64,000 bases of DNA from Euleptes europaea (taxonomy: Eukaryota; Chordata; Lepidosauria; Squamata; Sphaerodactylidae): assembly GCF_029931775.1 (NCBI RefSeq), contig NC_079332.1, positions 2,802,501 to 2,866,500 of the forward strand, in the 5' to 3' direction. Shown one piece after another: positions 43,281-54,148 of this stretch. The notes below the pieces were generated by a model. It saw nothing but the letters and a program-made list of their open reading frames with translations, was not told the DNA's origin and made no database searches. The translations under genes were made by a program, and so were the position numbers. Positions within the stretch are counted from its first letter, which is position 1, and each line of letters starts with the position of its first letter.

Positions 43281-43495
43281 CTGGGGAGGGGCTGTGGCTC
43301 AGTTTGTAGAGCATCTGCTTGGCATGCGGAAGATCCCAGGTTCAATCCCCGGCATCTCCAGTTAAAGGGACTAGGCAAGTAGGTGATGTGAAAGACCTCC
43401 GCCTGAGACCCTGGAGAGCTGCTGCCGGTCTTAGACAATACTGACATTGATGGACTGAGGGTCTGGTTCTGTATAAGGCAGCTTCATGTGTTGAT
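43281..43495 (+). mobile_element. tRNA-Ala-like SINE
   Basis: GGGGAGGGGCTGTGGCTCAG head, CAGGTTCAATCCCCGGCATC box B, body ending GGCAGCTTCATGTG. Confidence 0.9.
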
Positions 43496-44374
43496 GAGTG
43501 TTCAAAGATCCTTCTCTGCCTGAGATTCTGAAGATCTTCTTCCAGTCCAAGTAGGTAATACTGGAACAGATTGACCAGTGAACATACTCTGTACCAAGGC
43601 CGTTCGACACGGTCTTATAAATTCAACCTGCAGCCGATCCCAGATCAAGGAAGACCAGCTCTTTGATAGGATTACGGGAACCTTAAAAAGGAGAGTGTAG
43701 AATGTAGATAACCACAAGGCTGCTCAAATAAACAGATGGTGTTATACACTTTATGCCCTTTGAATCAAAAGCCAACTGTTGTGCTTTTTCTAATCCATGA
43801 AATTAACACTTGAAAAAATAGGGAAGTGACTGAATTTCACAGCATTGCAGTTTCAGCAGAAATATCCACCACTTTGTTCCTTTAAATGGTTAGGGTTGCT
43901 AGCTCTGGATTGGGAAATACCTGGATATTTTTGGGGCGGAGCCTGAGGGGGTGGGGTTTGGGGAGGGGAAGGACTTTAGTGGCATAGAGTCCAGTGGCCA
44001 AAGCGGCCATTTTCTCCAGGTGAATGGATCTCTGTTGGCTAGAGATAAGTTGTAATAGTGGGAGATCTCCAGCCACCACCTGGAGGTTAAGCAACAAAAA
44101 ATAGGGCACCTCCGTGCCTGTACCAATAGGTTTGGAAATTAGCACGGGATTATGGTACGCAAATACACATAAACAGGTAGTAAATAACAAATGTGTAATA
44201 AGTGCTGAAAAACAAGACAAGTGCAGAACATGAAAAATAAGCAACTAAGTATATACAAATTCACAGGTAAGTATGAAACAGTCCTTGATATGTATCTGAA
44301 GGTAACAGTCCTCTTCTGGATTTCAAGATAATCAATTCTACAGGATATCCAATATTGGTATAAATCCAAAGATA

Positions 44375-44412
44375 TGGGGGACGGCCGTTTCACATAAGTT
44401 TCTTCAGCCCCA
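44375..44412 (-). ncRNA. Hammerhead ribozyme motif, left arm
   Basis: On the minus strand: TGGGG, CTGAAGA (44401-44407), a minimal AC/GT stem II, GAA, the 8-nt palindrome ACGGCCGT as stem III, the cleavage triplet GTC, then CCCCA closing a 5-bp stem I. Every core position expected of a hammerhead is present. Confidence 0.78.
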
Positions 44413-44920
44413 AAATACATCCTACATGTAAACATATTATTTAAAATAGTGCCAAAGAATTAGCCATATTACTCAATATATCATATAAAAATATACTTAC
44501 ATCCTTGTTATGGTAAATCAATTACATAGAAAAATAATCCAATTCAATCCGACAGTCTGCAGCAGTATTGTCAGCAAGTTCCCAACGGGATACAAGTATA
44601 ATAAAATCTACAGTTCATCACTCCCAGTTAAATACAAAACAGGTGTTAGCTCACAGTTCCCGAGTGCATCTCTTTCCTGGGTTACCGTATATACCCTACT
44701 AAAAGGAAACCTACTGTTACTGACTACTAACATATGTTATTAAATAAAGCAAGAAAGATCATTTTCAAGATTCAGACCTCTAGGTTTAACTGAATCAAAA
44801 AGATGGATGAAAAAAGCCTCTTTCTGTCTTTTTTCATCCATCTTTTTGATTACTTATTGAGTAATATGGCTAATTCTTTGGCACTATTTTAAATAATATG
44901 TTTAAATGTAGGATGTATTT

Positions 44921-44958
44921 TGGGGCTGAAGAAAATTATGTGAAACGGCCGTCCCCCA
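44921..44958 (+). ncRNA. Hammerhead ribozyme motif, right arm
   Basis: Same motif on the plus strand: TGGGG (44921-44925), CTGAAGA (44926-44932), GAA (44942-44944), ACGGCCGT (44945-44952), C at the cleavage site (44953), CCCCA (44954-44958). Stem II differs from the left arm by one base (C to A) and is weakened. Confidence 0.75.
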
Positions 44959-45267
44959 TATCTTTGGATTTATACCAATATTGGATATCCGTGGAATTGA
45001 TTATCTTGAAATCCAGAAGAGGACTGTTACCTTCAGATACATATCAAGGACTGTTTCATACTTACCTGTGAATTTATATATACTTAGTTGCTTATTTTTC
45101 ATGTTCTGCACTTGTCTTGTTTTTCAGCACTTATTACACATTTGTTATTTACTACCTGTTTATGTGCATTTGTGTACCATAATCCCGTGCTAACCACCTG
45201 GAGGTTGGCAACCCTATTAAACGGTAGGTGCCAGAGGCGGAACCAGGGACCTTCTACATGCAAAGCT

Positions 45268-45515
45268 TATTTATTTATTTAGGTGTTTATAGCCCTCCCC
45301 CACACCTTCATGGGGACCCAGAGTGGCTTATCACATCATTCTCCCATCTGCCGTTTTGTTCTTACAGCAAACAACACTCCTGTGAGGTAGGTTAGACTGT
45401 AAGAGAGTGACTAGCCCAAGGTCACCCAACAACGTTCTATGGTAGAGTGGAGGTTCAAACCAGGGTTTCCCAGATTTCTAGCCTGGTCCTCTAACCACTA
45501 TACCACACTGGTTGT
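45268..45515 (-). mobile_element. tRNA-derived SINE
   Basis: Starts at a (TTTA)n tail, then GGGACCCAGAGTGGCTTA, CCTGTGAGGTAGGTTAGACT, AGCCCAAGGTCACCCAA and a head ending CCACTATACCACACTGG. Confidence 0.8.
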
Positions 45516-45564
45516 ATGTACAAAACCACAGAGCCAAAGCATCTCCCACCTTCCCCCACTACTG

Positions 45565-45832
45565 TGCTGAATGCATACTTAAATTGTGGAACTCCCTGCC
45601 TGTTCATGGAGGAGAGGGGTATTCATGGCTACTAGTAAAAATGCATACTAGTCATGATGCATCCCTACTCTCTCCAGGATCACAGGAGCATGCCTGTTAT
45701 ATTAGGTGCTGTGGAAGACAGGCAGAACAATGCTTTCTAGAGGCACCCGGTTGGCTACTGTGAGAAGAGTCTGCTGGATTTGATGGGCCTTGGTCTGATC
45801 CAGCAGGGCCGTTCTTATGTTCTTAGGTTTTT
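45565..45832 (+). mobile_element. CR1 LINE 3' end, internally deleted
   Basis: TTAAATTGTGGAACTCCCTG joined directly to TTCATGGAGGAGAGGGGTAT, then the distal blocks to CTTATGTTCTTAGG. Confidence 0.85.
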
Positions 45833-46439
45833 ATGAAAATAATAACAGGATATATTTCTCTTTGGTGTCTACTTGGAAGTTTGGCATATAATTGAAAATA
45901 TGCTTGCCCAGGAGTAACTTAAAATGTTTTTTTGTAAAGTATTTTCACTGTAGTGTAGCTTTAGAGTATTTACTTCTGTCTTGTATTTTGTGCTTTTCTT
46001 TTTTAGTGTGAGTTGTTAGCATGTGGCTCATATCCAGCCCTCATATCCAGCCCTCGCTGTCTACTTTGGTTGGTTGGTGGTCTTGAAAGTCTCAGCAGAG
46101 ATCTTAACCCAGTTTTTCTTCCTGAGCTCCCTTAATTGGCAGTGGGGATGATCAGATCTGGCACCATGATATAGATGCCACACACAGGCGACAGCTCTTT
46201 GAGAAAACCCTTCTTTCGTCTTTGCAATCTTTGTACTAACGATCGCAAGCTATATCAGCCCGAAGATATCCTGATAGTTTTCTGGCACCGCACGGTCACG
46301 GTTTCAAAAGACCAGCTTCACTCACTTACTTGCTTACCTTACTGTTCTTTTGACTCAGAGGTCTTGAAACCGATCGAGATCCCAACCCTCTTATAGCCAA
46401 TCGCCGACTTTTGAGATGGTAAATTCACATAACCTATTA
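45833..46439. other. SHISA9: Intron 2 of SHISA9, no recognised repeat
   Basis: Unique-looking sequence; no exon is recognised. Confidence 0.4.
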
Positions 46440-46832
46440 AGGGCTTGAAGGGCTGTCATGTAGAGGATGGGGCCGAGTTGTTTTCTGTTGCCCCAGAAGG
46501 TCGGACCAGAACCAACGGGTTGAAATTAAATCAAAAGAGTTTCTGTCTAGACATTAGGAAGAATTTCCTAACAGTTAGAGCGGTTCCTCAGTGGAACAGG
46601 CTTCCTCGGGAGGTGGTGAGCTCTCCTTCCCTGGAGGTTTCTAAGCAGAGGTTAGATGGCCATCTGTCATCAATGCTGATTCTGTGACCTTAGGCAGATG
46701 ATGAGAGGGAGGGCATCTTGGCCATCTTCTGGTCACTAGGGATGTGGTGGGGGGAGGTAGTTGTGAATTTCCTGCATTGTACAGGGGGTTGGACTAGATG
46801 ACCCTGGTGGTCCCTTCTATGATTCTAAGGGG
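46440..46832 (+). mobile_element. CR1 LINE 3' end
   Basis: GGGCTTGAAGGGCTGTCATG, CAGAACCAACGGGTTGAAAT, TCTAGACATTAGGAAGAAT, GGCTTCCTCGGGAGGTGGTG, to TGGTCCCTTCTATGATTCTA: a well-kept plus-strand 3' end. Confidence 0.92.
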
Positions 46833-47309
46833 GAGGACCCATACTGTTCTCTCAAGTGAGACCAGATTTCACACTCCAATAAAATATGTTCTAAGGACTC
46901 AAGCGGACCAGATCCGCATTTGCAAACTCTGTCCGAATACTCTATGCCTGTGAATTGGCCTTCCAGTATGGCTGCAGGAAAATAATTTAACCAAGTGAAC
47001 ATAGATGCTCTTCTATAATGAGGGACCGTTAGGTCCTTTAAGTAGTTCAGAACAGCATAAAAGAAGGGAGCTCCAAAGAACGCTGGTGAGCATACATGCC
47101 GTGCCCTCAATAAGCTACTTGTTCTAACCAAATTCCAAATTTGTTGATGATGTTCATAGTTTTGTCATCAAATCCTCGCCACTGAAGTCTATTCTTAATT
47201 ATCCCCTTCCATAGCCCCATATAAAGGTCTTTCTCAATAAGATTTAAAAACTTTTCCCTCACATTGTAGATTTTTTTGCTTTAATTTAAAGGCCAAGATA
47301 CACACACAA
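46833..47309 (-). mobile_element. Non-LTR LINE ORF2 C-terminal fragment
   Basis: The minus strand encodes FTWLNYFPAAILEGQFTGIE and VCKCGSGPLESLEHILLECE, a Cys/His cluster typical of the end of LINE ORF2 proteins. It appears continuous with 47519-47880 across the MITE. Confidence 0.65.
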
Positions 47310-47518
47310 TAGGGTTGCCAACCTCCGGGTACTAGCTGGAGATCTCCTGCTATTACAACTGATCTCCAGCCGATAGAAATCAGTTCACCTGGAGAAAATG
47401 GCTGCTTTGGCAATTGGACTGTGTTGCATTGAAGTTCCTCCCCTCTCCAAACACCACCCTCCTCAGGCTCCACCCCCAAAATCTCCAGGTATTTCCCAAC
47501 CCAGAGCTGGCAACCCTA
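47310..47518 (-). mobile_element. hAT-type MITE, full length, inside a LINE fragment
   Basis: TAGGGTTGCCAACCTCCGGG to GAGCTGGCAACCCTA. Flanks ACACACAA and GCGCACGA match at 5 of 8 bases. Confidence 0.88.
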
Positions 47519-47880
47519 GCGCACGAGCTTCCAATGAATTCTGGGCCAGTTCAGCTCTAAGAGTAATACTTGACCCAGCTTGGTACACGGCAAATCTTGC
47601 AGATAAATTGTAACAGAGGTTGTTCGAACGATTCATCCATCACCTCTATCAAGACCCCAATTCCATACAATAAGTGGGATACTACCTTAGAATTGAATAC
47701 CTGTATAGCTAGCACCAGGTATGTAGTTGCCACCACGTGTGAAGACCAGCTTCCAATGGTTTTTCTCAAGTCAATTGGTTCTCATCGCTTTAATATCTGA
47801 TATGCTCTCGATTTGAGGGTTGCATTTTATTATTAAGACCAGCTCCAGATGGCTTTGTAGGCTAAGCATGTATCCTTCAC
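47519..47880 (-). mobile_element. Non-LTR LINE ORF2 fragment
   Basis: The minus strand encodes FNSKVVSHLLYGIGVLIEV and QPLLQFICKICRVPSW, resembling the region after the reverse transcriptase in LINEs. Confidence 0.6.
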
Positions 47881-48553
47881 TACCCTTGGCTTTGTCTTTT
47901 TAATGTATTGATTCAAAACTGCAGCAGATCTTGGCAGGCGCAAGAGAAAGTTGGAGGGCTGGCAGCCTTAGTTAGGAAGTTCATGAATACATTACCTGGT
48001 AACTCCTAGGCAATTGTGGAAAGACTGTCATATTGTTTCTCTAAATATTTCCATCCATGGATTTAACTTCAAAAATGTACCTTTTTGATCCCTTTAATCT
48101 ATGTTTGCTGCTGTATATCATGGCTTTCTTCAGAATGCTTCATGATGCAGGTCCCATTATTATAAGATAAAGCCAAGGAAGGTACTGGCAGTGCTTAATA
48201 TTTATGAAACTGCTCCATTGTGTATGTGGATATTACATCACATAATAGGAGCAAGTCTCTAGAGACACGGGACAGAGTTAAATTCTTAAATCATTCAAGG
48301 ATTATCGCAATATTGATTTGAATGTATGGCTAAGTATGTTATTAAACCTCCCAAGGCATCATTTACTTTTAACGCCTGTGATTTCGACGTGGTTCCAAAA
48401 CACCTGGACACGGGAGAGAAAAATCCAAAAGAAATGTAGTAGTTCCTAATTGGGCAGGCATCCAGTTTGCACCTCCAAGAACCAAAAGGGTGCAACTGAA
48501 AGAAATCTGTGTGCATAACGGTCCCTCTAACAGCACTGAAGAATTTCAGAATT
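47881..48553. other. SHISA9: Intron 2 of SHISA9, no recognised repeat
   Basis: Unique-looking AT-rich sequence. Confidence 0.4.
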
Positions 48554-48561
48554 ATCTCATG

Positions 48562-48770
48562 TAGGGTTGCCAGGTCCCCCTTCGCCACCGGTGGGAGGTT
48601 TTTGGGGCGGAGCCTGAGGAGGGTGGGATTTGGGGAGGGGAGGGATTTCAATGCCATAGAGTCCAATTACCAATACAGCCATTTTCTCCAGGGGGACTGA
48701 TCTCTGTCGGCTTGAGATCAGTTGAAATAGCAGGAGATCTCCAGCTAGTACCTGGAGGTTGGCAACCTTA
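48562..48770 (+). mobile_element. hAT-type MITE with 8-bp target duplication
   Basis: Flanks ATCTCATG (48554-48561) and ATCGCATG (48771-48778) match at 7 of 8 bases. Ends TAGGGTTGCC and GGCAACCTTA. Confidence 0.9.
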
Positions 48771-48778
48771 ATCGCATG

Positions 48779-49289
48779 TGACAATATAGATGTTATTCCT
48801 GAGAGTCAAACTTCTAATAAAGGGTGGGGTGGGGGGGAGAAGATCCACAGAGTAGTGGTTGTATTAGGTGTAAATATTTTATGCAGGAATTTGGAAGGCA
48901 GGGATTCGTCTAGATAGGAGTAGTGGTTGTTTTAGGTGTAAATATTTCATGCAAGAACGCAAGGTATCTGGCCCCTTACAGAACAACCATGTCAGTTCCT
49001 GCTGAATGACTTCATGCCTGAGGTTACGGTGAAGGTAGAAGTGGTTAAGGTTAAGATTCAATCCTAAATATTAATTGATTGTAATTTTTATGAAACACCT
49101 GTTATTTCTGATCTCATGACCATAACTATCTATGCCAATAAAGGTTGTATGTATGTATGTACAGTATGTATGTATGTATGTATGTACACAAGGTATCTTG
49201 GGGGGGTGCCCCTCCATTGGTCTGCCTCCTAGTGTTGCCTGCATGTGACCTCCCCCCACCCCCCAGAGGCCTCAGAATCAGGAAGCCAT
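48779..49289. other. SHISA9: Intron 2 of SHISA9; (GTAT)n microsatellite
   Basis: A GTAT run lies at about 49147-49186, and GTAGTGGTTGTxTTAGGTGT is found twice near 48852 and 48920, a local duplication. No gene is seen. Confidence 0.5.
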
Positions 49290-49475
49290 GTGCCATTTAT
49301 GGTACCTCTCGCCCAACTACTTTTAAAGCCCGGATGGCCTCTTTAAAGAGATGAGCCGTGTGGGGTGGAGTAAATCCCTGACAGGCCTGGGAGACAATAT
49401 CCTTATTTGTCCTATAGCAAATGGCATAATCCAGTATTGCAAACTGCTTTGTTGTTTTTTGTAAACCCATAAACT
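49290..49475 (-). mobile_element. Non-LTR LINE fragment (tentative)
   Basis: The minus-strand frame contains LDYAICYRTNKDIVSQACQG and HLFKEAIRALKVVGRE, which may be a remnant of the LINE seen at 46833-47880. Weak. Confidence 0.35.
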
Positions 49476-49476
49476 C

Positions 49477-49528
49477 CAGATCAGAGTCCACCGCTCCAAA
49501 CCACCGCTCTTAACCACTACGCCACGTT
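49477..49528 (-). mobile_element. tRNA-derived SINE head fragment
   Basis: CTCCAGATCAGAGTCCACCG and CCGCTCTTAACCACTACGCC only. Confidence 0.75.
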
Positions 49529-49920
49529 GAGATGTAGTTATGCATCTCAGTTCCGCCTGGTCAGGATCTGTCTCTTAATTTTTTTTAATCCTATATGAAA
49601 TATTCCCATATGCAATATGATTTATTTCCCCTAACATCCACTGACCCAGAAGCACTATCTTTTTAAGTTGTTACTTACTCTCACCTGTCCCTTCCTCTTG
49701 CTAGAAATAGCACAGCCATGTCTTTTTTTTTTCTGGAATGACAAACTGCCCAGATAATAAGTCCCTCCTGGTCAAGAGTTATAGAGTACCAAGGGCAAAA
49801 TATCTGTTAAGTCCCATTGCTCTGAATTGTAGGTCACGTCATTGGCACAGAGGCATGGAGGAGAAACTTTTTCATTGAGCCAAAGTTGTAAAGGATTTTG
49901 GCAGAGGCGAGAGATGGTTT
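49529..49920. other. SHISA9: Intron 2 of SHISA9, no recognised repeat
   Basis: Unique-looking sequence. Confidence 0.4.
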
Positions 49921-50522
49921 GTGTTAAGTGCCGTCAAGTCGCTTCCGACTCATGGCGTCCCTATGAATCAATGTCCTCCAAAGTGTCCTATCCTTAACAG
50001 CCTTGCTCAGATCTTGCAAATTGAGGGTCGTGGCTTCCTTTATAGAGTCCGTCCATCTCTTGTTGGGTCTTCCTCTTTTCCTGCTGCCTTCAACTTTTCC
50101 TAGCATGACTGTCTTTTCCAGTGACTCTGGTCTTCTCATAATATGTCCAAAGTACGACAGCCTCAGTTTAGTCATTTTAGCTTCTAGAATCAGTTCAGGC
50201 TTGATTTGATCTAAAACCCACAGATTTATTTTTTTGGCGGTCCCCGGTATCCGTAACCCTCTCCTCCAACACCACATTTCAAAAGAATCTACTTTCTTCC
50301 TATCAGCTTTCTTCATTGTCCAGCTCTCACACCCATACATAGTAATAGAGAATACGATGGTATGAATTAACCTGATCTTAGTGGCCAGTGACACATCCTT
50401 ACACTTAAGAATCTTTTCTAGCTCCTTCGTAGCTGCCCTTCCTGGTCTCAACCTCCTTCTGATTTCTTGGCTGCACTCTCCCTTTTGGGTTGATGATGGA
50501 ACCAAGGAATAGAAAGTCTTCA
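49921..50522 (-). mobile_element. Bov-B/RTE LINE, ORF2 end and 3' terminus
   Basis: One open minus-strand frame covers the ORF2 end: KELEKILKCKDVSLATKIRL, YGCESWTMKKADRKKVDSFE, LSYFGHIMRRPESLEKTVML, NKRWTDSIKEATTLNLQDL and WRTLIHRDAMSRKRLDGT. It is the best preserved Bov-B piece, uninterrupted over about 190 codons. Confidence 0.92.
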
Positions 50523-50640
50523 GTCTAAACCCATTCTAAATCCATTTCCATTTTTTACTCTACTCCACATCTTTAATTGCACGTTGCAATCCTGTCTCCA
50601 CATAATGCTAGGCCAAGGGAATCAACATATCTAATACTAA

Positions 50641-50850
50641 TAGGGTTGCCAGGCACCTCTTCACCACCAGTGGGAGGCTTGGCGGGGGCGGAGCCTGAGC
50701 TGGGCAGGGTTTGTGGAGGGGAGGGACTTCAATGCCATAGGGTCCAATTGCCAAAGCGGCCATTTTTCTCCAGGAGAACTGATCTCTATCGGCTGGAAGT
50801 CAGTTGTAGTAGCAGGATATCTCATCTAGTACCTGGAGGTTGGCAACCCT
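50641..50850 (+). mobile_element. hAT-type MITE, full length
   Basis: TAGGGTTGCCAGGCACCTCT to GGAGGTTGGCAACCCT. Confidence 0.88.
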
Positions 50851-52267
50851 CGTGAAGGTGGTCCTTCGGATGATGGCAGTGGTCCTTCAGATGATGGCAG
50901 TGGTACATGGGGGTGGGGGAAGGGAAGGAGGCAGCTGAATTCCCTGGATGGATATATAATCTGAGCTAGGGAAAAGTTCATGTTTGTAACGCTCGGTCTG
51001 GTAATGAAGGTGAGCCGTTCAAGCAGCTGAAATTTAAGGCCAGAGAATATATGGACATCTCTTAATTGCCTCGATTAATTTCAGCAGCAATTGAGACCAC
51101 GAAATTACTTCCGCAATTCTCGGGCAGAGGAGGGTGTGGGACATCCCAGCAGTGGCTTCCTCCCCTGTCTAGTTGCCTGCCTTCCAGTACATTTAGGATT
51201 CCTGCTTTCCACGTTAATTAGTGCGTTTCGAAGGCTGCGGAAATCTTGTTTAAAATTCATTTCCATCCGGCAAGAGGTCCTGTTATTCAGTTCACCCCTG
51301 GTGAAATCTACCTTGTCTGCCATCAGTAATAAGACCTGGCCGTCGTTTCAGCTAGAACGCCTTTTAAAAATAACCCAGCTATGGCCTGCGACCTAAATTA
51401 CCGTTAAAAGCCCTGCTTTAATTAGAAGACCTTTTGAATATTTCCCCCCGCCAAAAAAAAATATTTCAGTAACACAACCAATTGCTGGTGTCGTTCTAAA
51501 CACTCCTGTGCACATGAGTGTGTTTCAGCTCTCGCCCCTTTGTTGTATTATTGCTGTTTACCATCCCAGTGTTATTTCGCCGGAACAAAACAAAAAAAAA
51601 TCTGAAAATGAGCGCCAGTTCCACTGGAACCGACCCAGTTGGTGGGAGCAAATGTTTTCTTGCCACCATAGAAATGGGAGGGGAGAAGAAAAAATCAGAG
51701 CCCATTTAATAGACTCTGAAGAGATTCTGGGGAGCTTCCTTGCGCAGGGCTGTCGTTAAGAGCAATGACTACTGTTAAGTTAACCACGTCAACCGCCGGC
51801 CTATGCCTCGGTGGTGGTAGCGCCCATGCTTTGCATGCAGGTCCAGTATCTGGCATCTTCAGATGTTGTTTAAAAAAAAAAAAACCAGGATCAAGTGAAC
51901 ATTTCATTAGCAATCTGCAAGGATTCCAGGATGGGAGAAAGCTATTGTGCCATCCCTTCTGAGAAATCCTTTCATAGTTGACTTAACAAAGGGGATTATT
52001 GCATAGCGGCTGCTTTAAGCCTTTTCAGGTCTGCTTTTGGTATTCATGACGTTCCCCGGGCGAGTTACCGTTTGAGGACTCTTCAGCAGTTTATCCTATC
52101 TCTGGTACAAACTTGTACGATGAACTTCACTCTCTGATATAATCCCGCGCAAACTATTTTCACAAGCCATAGCAGAATAATGTCAGAGATGGTCATAAAA
52201 TGGGCAATACCGTGGTGATGGACTTGTAGTTCAGGCAGGATCTGTCTGGACCCCATTAGAATATATC
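50851..52267. other. SHISA9: Intron 2 of SHISA9; candidate conserved non-coding DNA
   Basis: No exon is recognised. The part at 51000-51480 is rich in homeodomain-type TAAT words (CTTAATTGCC, GATTAATTTC, GTTAATTAG, TTTAATTAG) and lacks repeats, so it may be an enhancer; inference from composition only. A decayed tRNA-Ala-like SINE lies at 51795-51866. Confidence 0.4.
51795..51866 (+). mobile_element. tRNA-Ala-like SINE head, decayed
   Basis: GCCTCGGTGGTGGTAGCGCC and CTTTGCATGCAGGTCC, then CTGGCATCTTCAG. Confidence 0.45.
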
Positions 52268-52512
52268 TAGAATCATAGAGTTGGAAGGGACCACCATCAG
52301 AAGGGTCATCCAGTCCAACCCCCTGCCCAATGCAGGAAATTCACAACTACCTCCCGCCCCCACACCCCCAGTGACCCCCTACTCCATGCCCAGAAGATGG
52401 CCAAGATGCCCTCCCTCTCATCATCTGCTTAAGGTTATAGAATCAGCACTGCTGACAGATGGCCATCTAGCCTCTGCTTAAAAACCTCCAGGGAAGGAGA
52501 GCTCACCACCTC
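52268..52512 (-). mobile_element. CR1 LINE 3' end
   Basis: AATCATAGAGTTGGAAGGGA through CTAGCCTCTGCTTAAAAACC to CTCACCACCTCCC, where it passes into a polypyrimidine run. Confidence 0.9.
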
Positions 52513-52663
52513 CCTTCTCCTTCTCCTTCTCCTTCTCCTTCTCCTTCTCCTTCTCCTTCTCCTTCTCCTTCTCCTTCTCCTTCTCCTTCTCCTCCTCCTC
52601 CTCCTCCTCCTCCTCCTTCTTCTTCTTCCTCTTCTTCCTCTTCCTCTTCTTCCTCTTCTTCTT
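52513..52663. repeat. Polypyrimidine tract (CTTCTC)n(CTC)n(CTT)n
   Basis: About 150 bp of pure C/T on the plus strand, starting within the CR1 copy. It creates a long arginine or glutamate frame on the other strand that is not a gene. Confidence 0.95.
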
Positions 52664-53675
52664 GATGGGAGAGGCAGGTTTTGGCTGCCAATGGTGGGAA
52701 CAGAGAGCCGCTCTCCATTCATTCTTGGGCCTGAGGTAGGAAGAGAGGCCGGCCCAAAGGAAAGGGGGCTTATAGGGTCTGGGTCAGGCAGTTCCTCCAT
52801 CTTTGGAAGCGAACGGAGGAGACACACAGCACCGATGGCTGAAACGTCGCCTGGGATTCGCTGCTTATGACCCAGCCAACGAAGAAGACAATTTCCCGGG
52901 AGACTGTGTGAGCTGTGCGCTTTCCAAAGGCGAGGTTGATGCTTCGTAGCTGAAAGTAACAGATGGATTTGTCTCTAGCCAACGTTTATGCTTGCTTACC
53001 CTCCTTAACCCGCTCGAGTACCTTCAGGTACTTTGGCTGCCCGTCCCTTCCGGGGCTTGTAAACGATGCTCTCTGGATGCTTGTGGCGTTGACTCTGGAT
53101 CAGAGAGAGAGACGATTGCCAAGTAGCATCAGTCGTTTTTCCCCTCCAGGAAAGAGAACTGCCATGCGTTTTCTGCTCTCCCCATCTTCCTGTTGTTGGT
53201 TTTTTTGCAAAGAGCAAGATAACCGCCGGATAAATAAGATGCTGAGTTTAATTAACACTGCCCGAGCCTGATGCCTTAACGGTCAGCTTCCCTTGATGTT
53301 CTGGATGCCCGGTCAACTGATTTTTCTTGGGGACGATGCAATTAATTCACTGAAGGGGGGCAGGGTTGCAAGGGAAAAAAGGACTCACAACGAGTCACTT
53401 GATGACAATTCTTCTTTTTTGGAAAAAAAACCACTTTCCTAACACATCTTGGCCTACTTCAGCATGGAAGATCCTCACCTTTTAAAAGTCGCAACTGCCT
53501 CATGAACCTCCCGGTGCCGACATTAAGGTGGCAAGAAAAAAGTTTACACCTCCGATTCAGCAGGAGCAGTCCAATTATGAGGTATTTCTTTTGCGGCGAG
53601 AAGTAGATCAGACCCAATTCCAAATGCTTATGCAAGAAACAGAGATCATGGTTCACCTAACATATATGGGGAAAC
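52664..53675. other. SHISA9: Intron 2 of SHISA9, no recognised repeat
   Basis: Unique-looking sequence; no exon is recognised. Confidence 0.45.
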
Positions 53676-54148
53676 TAGGGTTGCCAGGTCCTTCTTCGCC
53701 ACCGGCAGGAGGTTTTTGGGGCGGAGCCGGAGGAGGGCGGGGTTTGGGGACGGGAGGGGCTTCAGTGCCATAGAGTCCAATTGCCAAAGCGGCCATTTTT
53801 CTCCAGGGGAACTGATCTCTGTCGGCTGGAAATCAGTTGAATTAGCGGGAGAATATAAGTATAACAACGTGATAACCATCTACATACTCCATTGGAGATT
53901 TTACAAGACTAATTTTCTTGAACTTTCCTGAATGGGATTTTTCCTGTTATGTTGTAGGTTTCACCTGTTGCTGCTACTGTTTGTTAGCTTTATACATAAG
54001 TGTGATTGGTTTAGTGTGTTAGTATTATTATTTAATAATTTGCACTTTGTTACTTCTTGGTTCGCTCCTGTACTGAATTCCTAATCTACTTGATACCAGT
54101 ACAGTGGTGTCGATCTTTCCTTCCACTACCTGGCAGTTGGCAACCCTA
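53676..54148 (+). mobile_element. hAT-type MITE split by an insertion
   Basis: MITE body 53676-53852, an insertion of 272 bp, then ACTACCTGGCAGTT plus GGCAACCCTA (54125-54148). About 25 bp of the body before the insertion are missing. Confidence 0.8.
53853..54124. mobile_element. Insertion at the shared MITE target site
   Basis: AT-rich 272 bp. Its right junction lies exactly before the 14-bp segment ACTACCTGGCAGTT, the position duplicated in the copy at 44075. The left edge is deleted. No hammerhead core was recognised. Confidence 0.5.

Larger units (their letters stand above)
44089..45192. mobile_element. Inverted-dimer retroelement with a hammerhead in each arm
   Basis: Flanked by a perfect 14-bp duplication ACCACCTGGAGGTT (44075-44088, 45193-45206). 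Arms of about 335 bp (44141-44478 and 44857-45191) are reverse complements of each other, with hammerheads on opposite strands. The spacer of ~380 bp ends in a smaller hairpin (AAAAAGATGGATGAAAAAAG and its complement). The left copy extends 52 bp beyond the right at its outer end. Confidence 0.88.
43891..45216 (+). mobile_element. hAT-type MITE split by a hammerhead inverted dimer
   Basis: MITE body 43891-44088, then a 1104 bp insertion, then its last 24 bp. Outer flanks TAAATGGT (43883-43890) and TAAACGGT (45218-45225) match at 7 of 8 bases, an aged hAT target duplication. Confidence 0.88.

Noticed and set aside
49924-50505. 193-codon frame as a host gene
   Set aside because: It is the Bov-B ORF2 end; the same segments recur in broken form at 37420, 58612 and 63350.
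52435-52827. Arg-rich minus-strand frame
   Set aside because: Produced by the polypyrimidine tract and a CR1 end.
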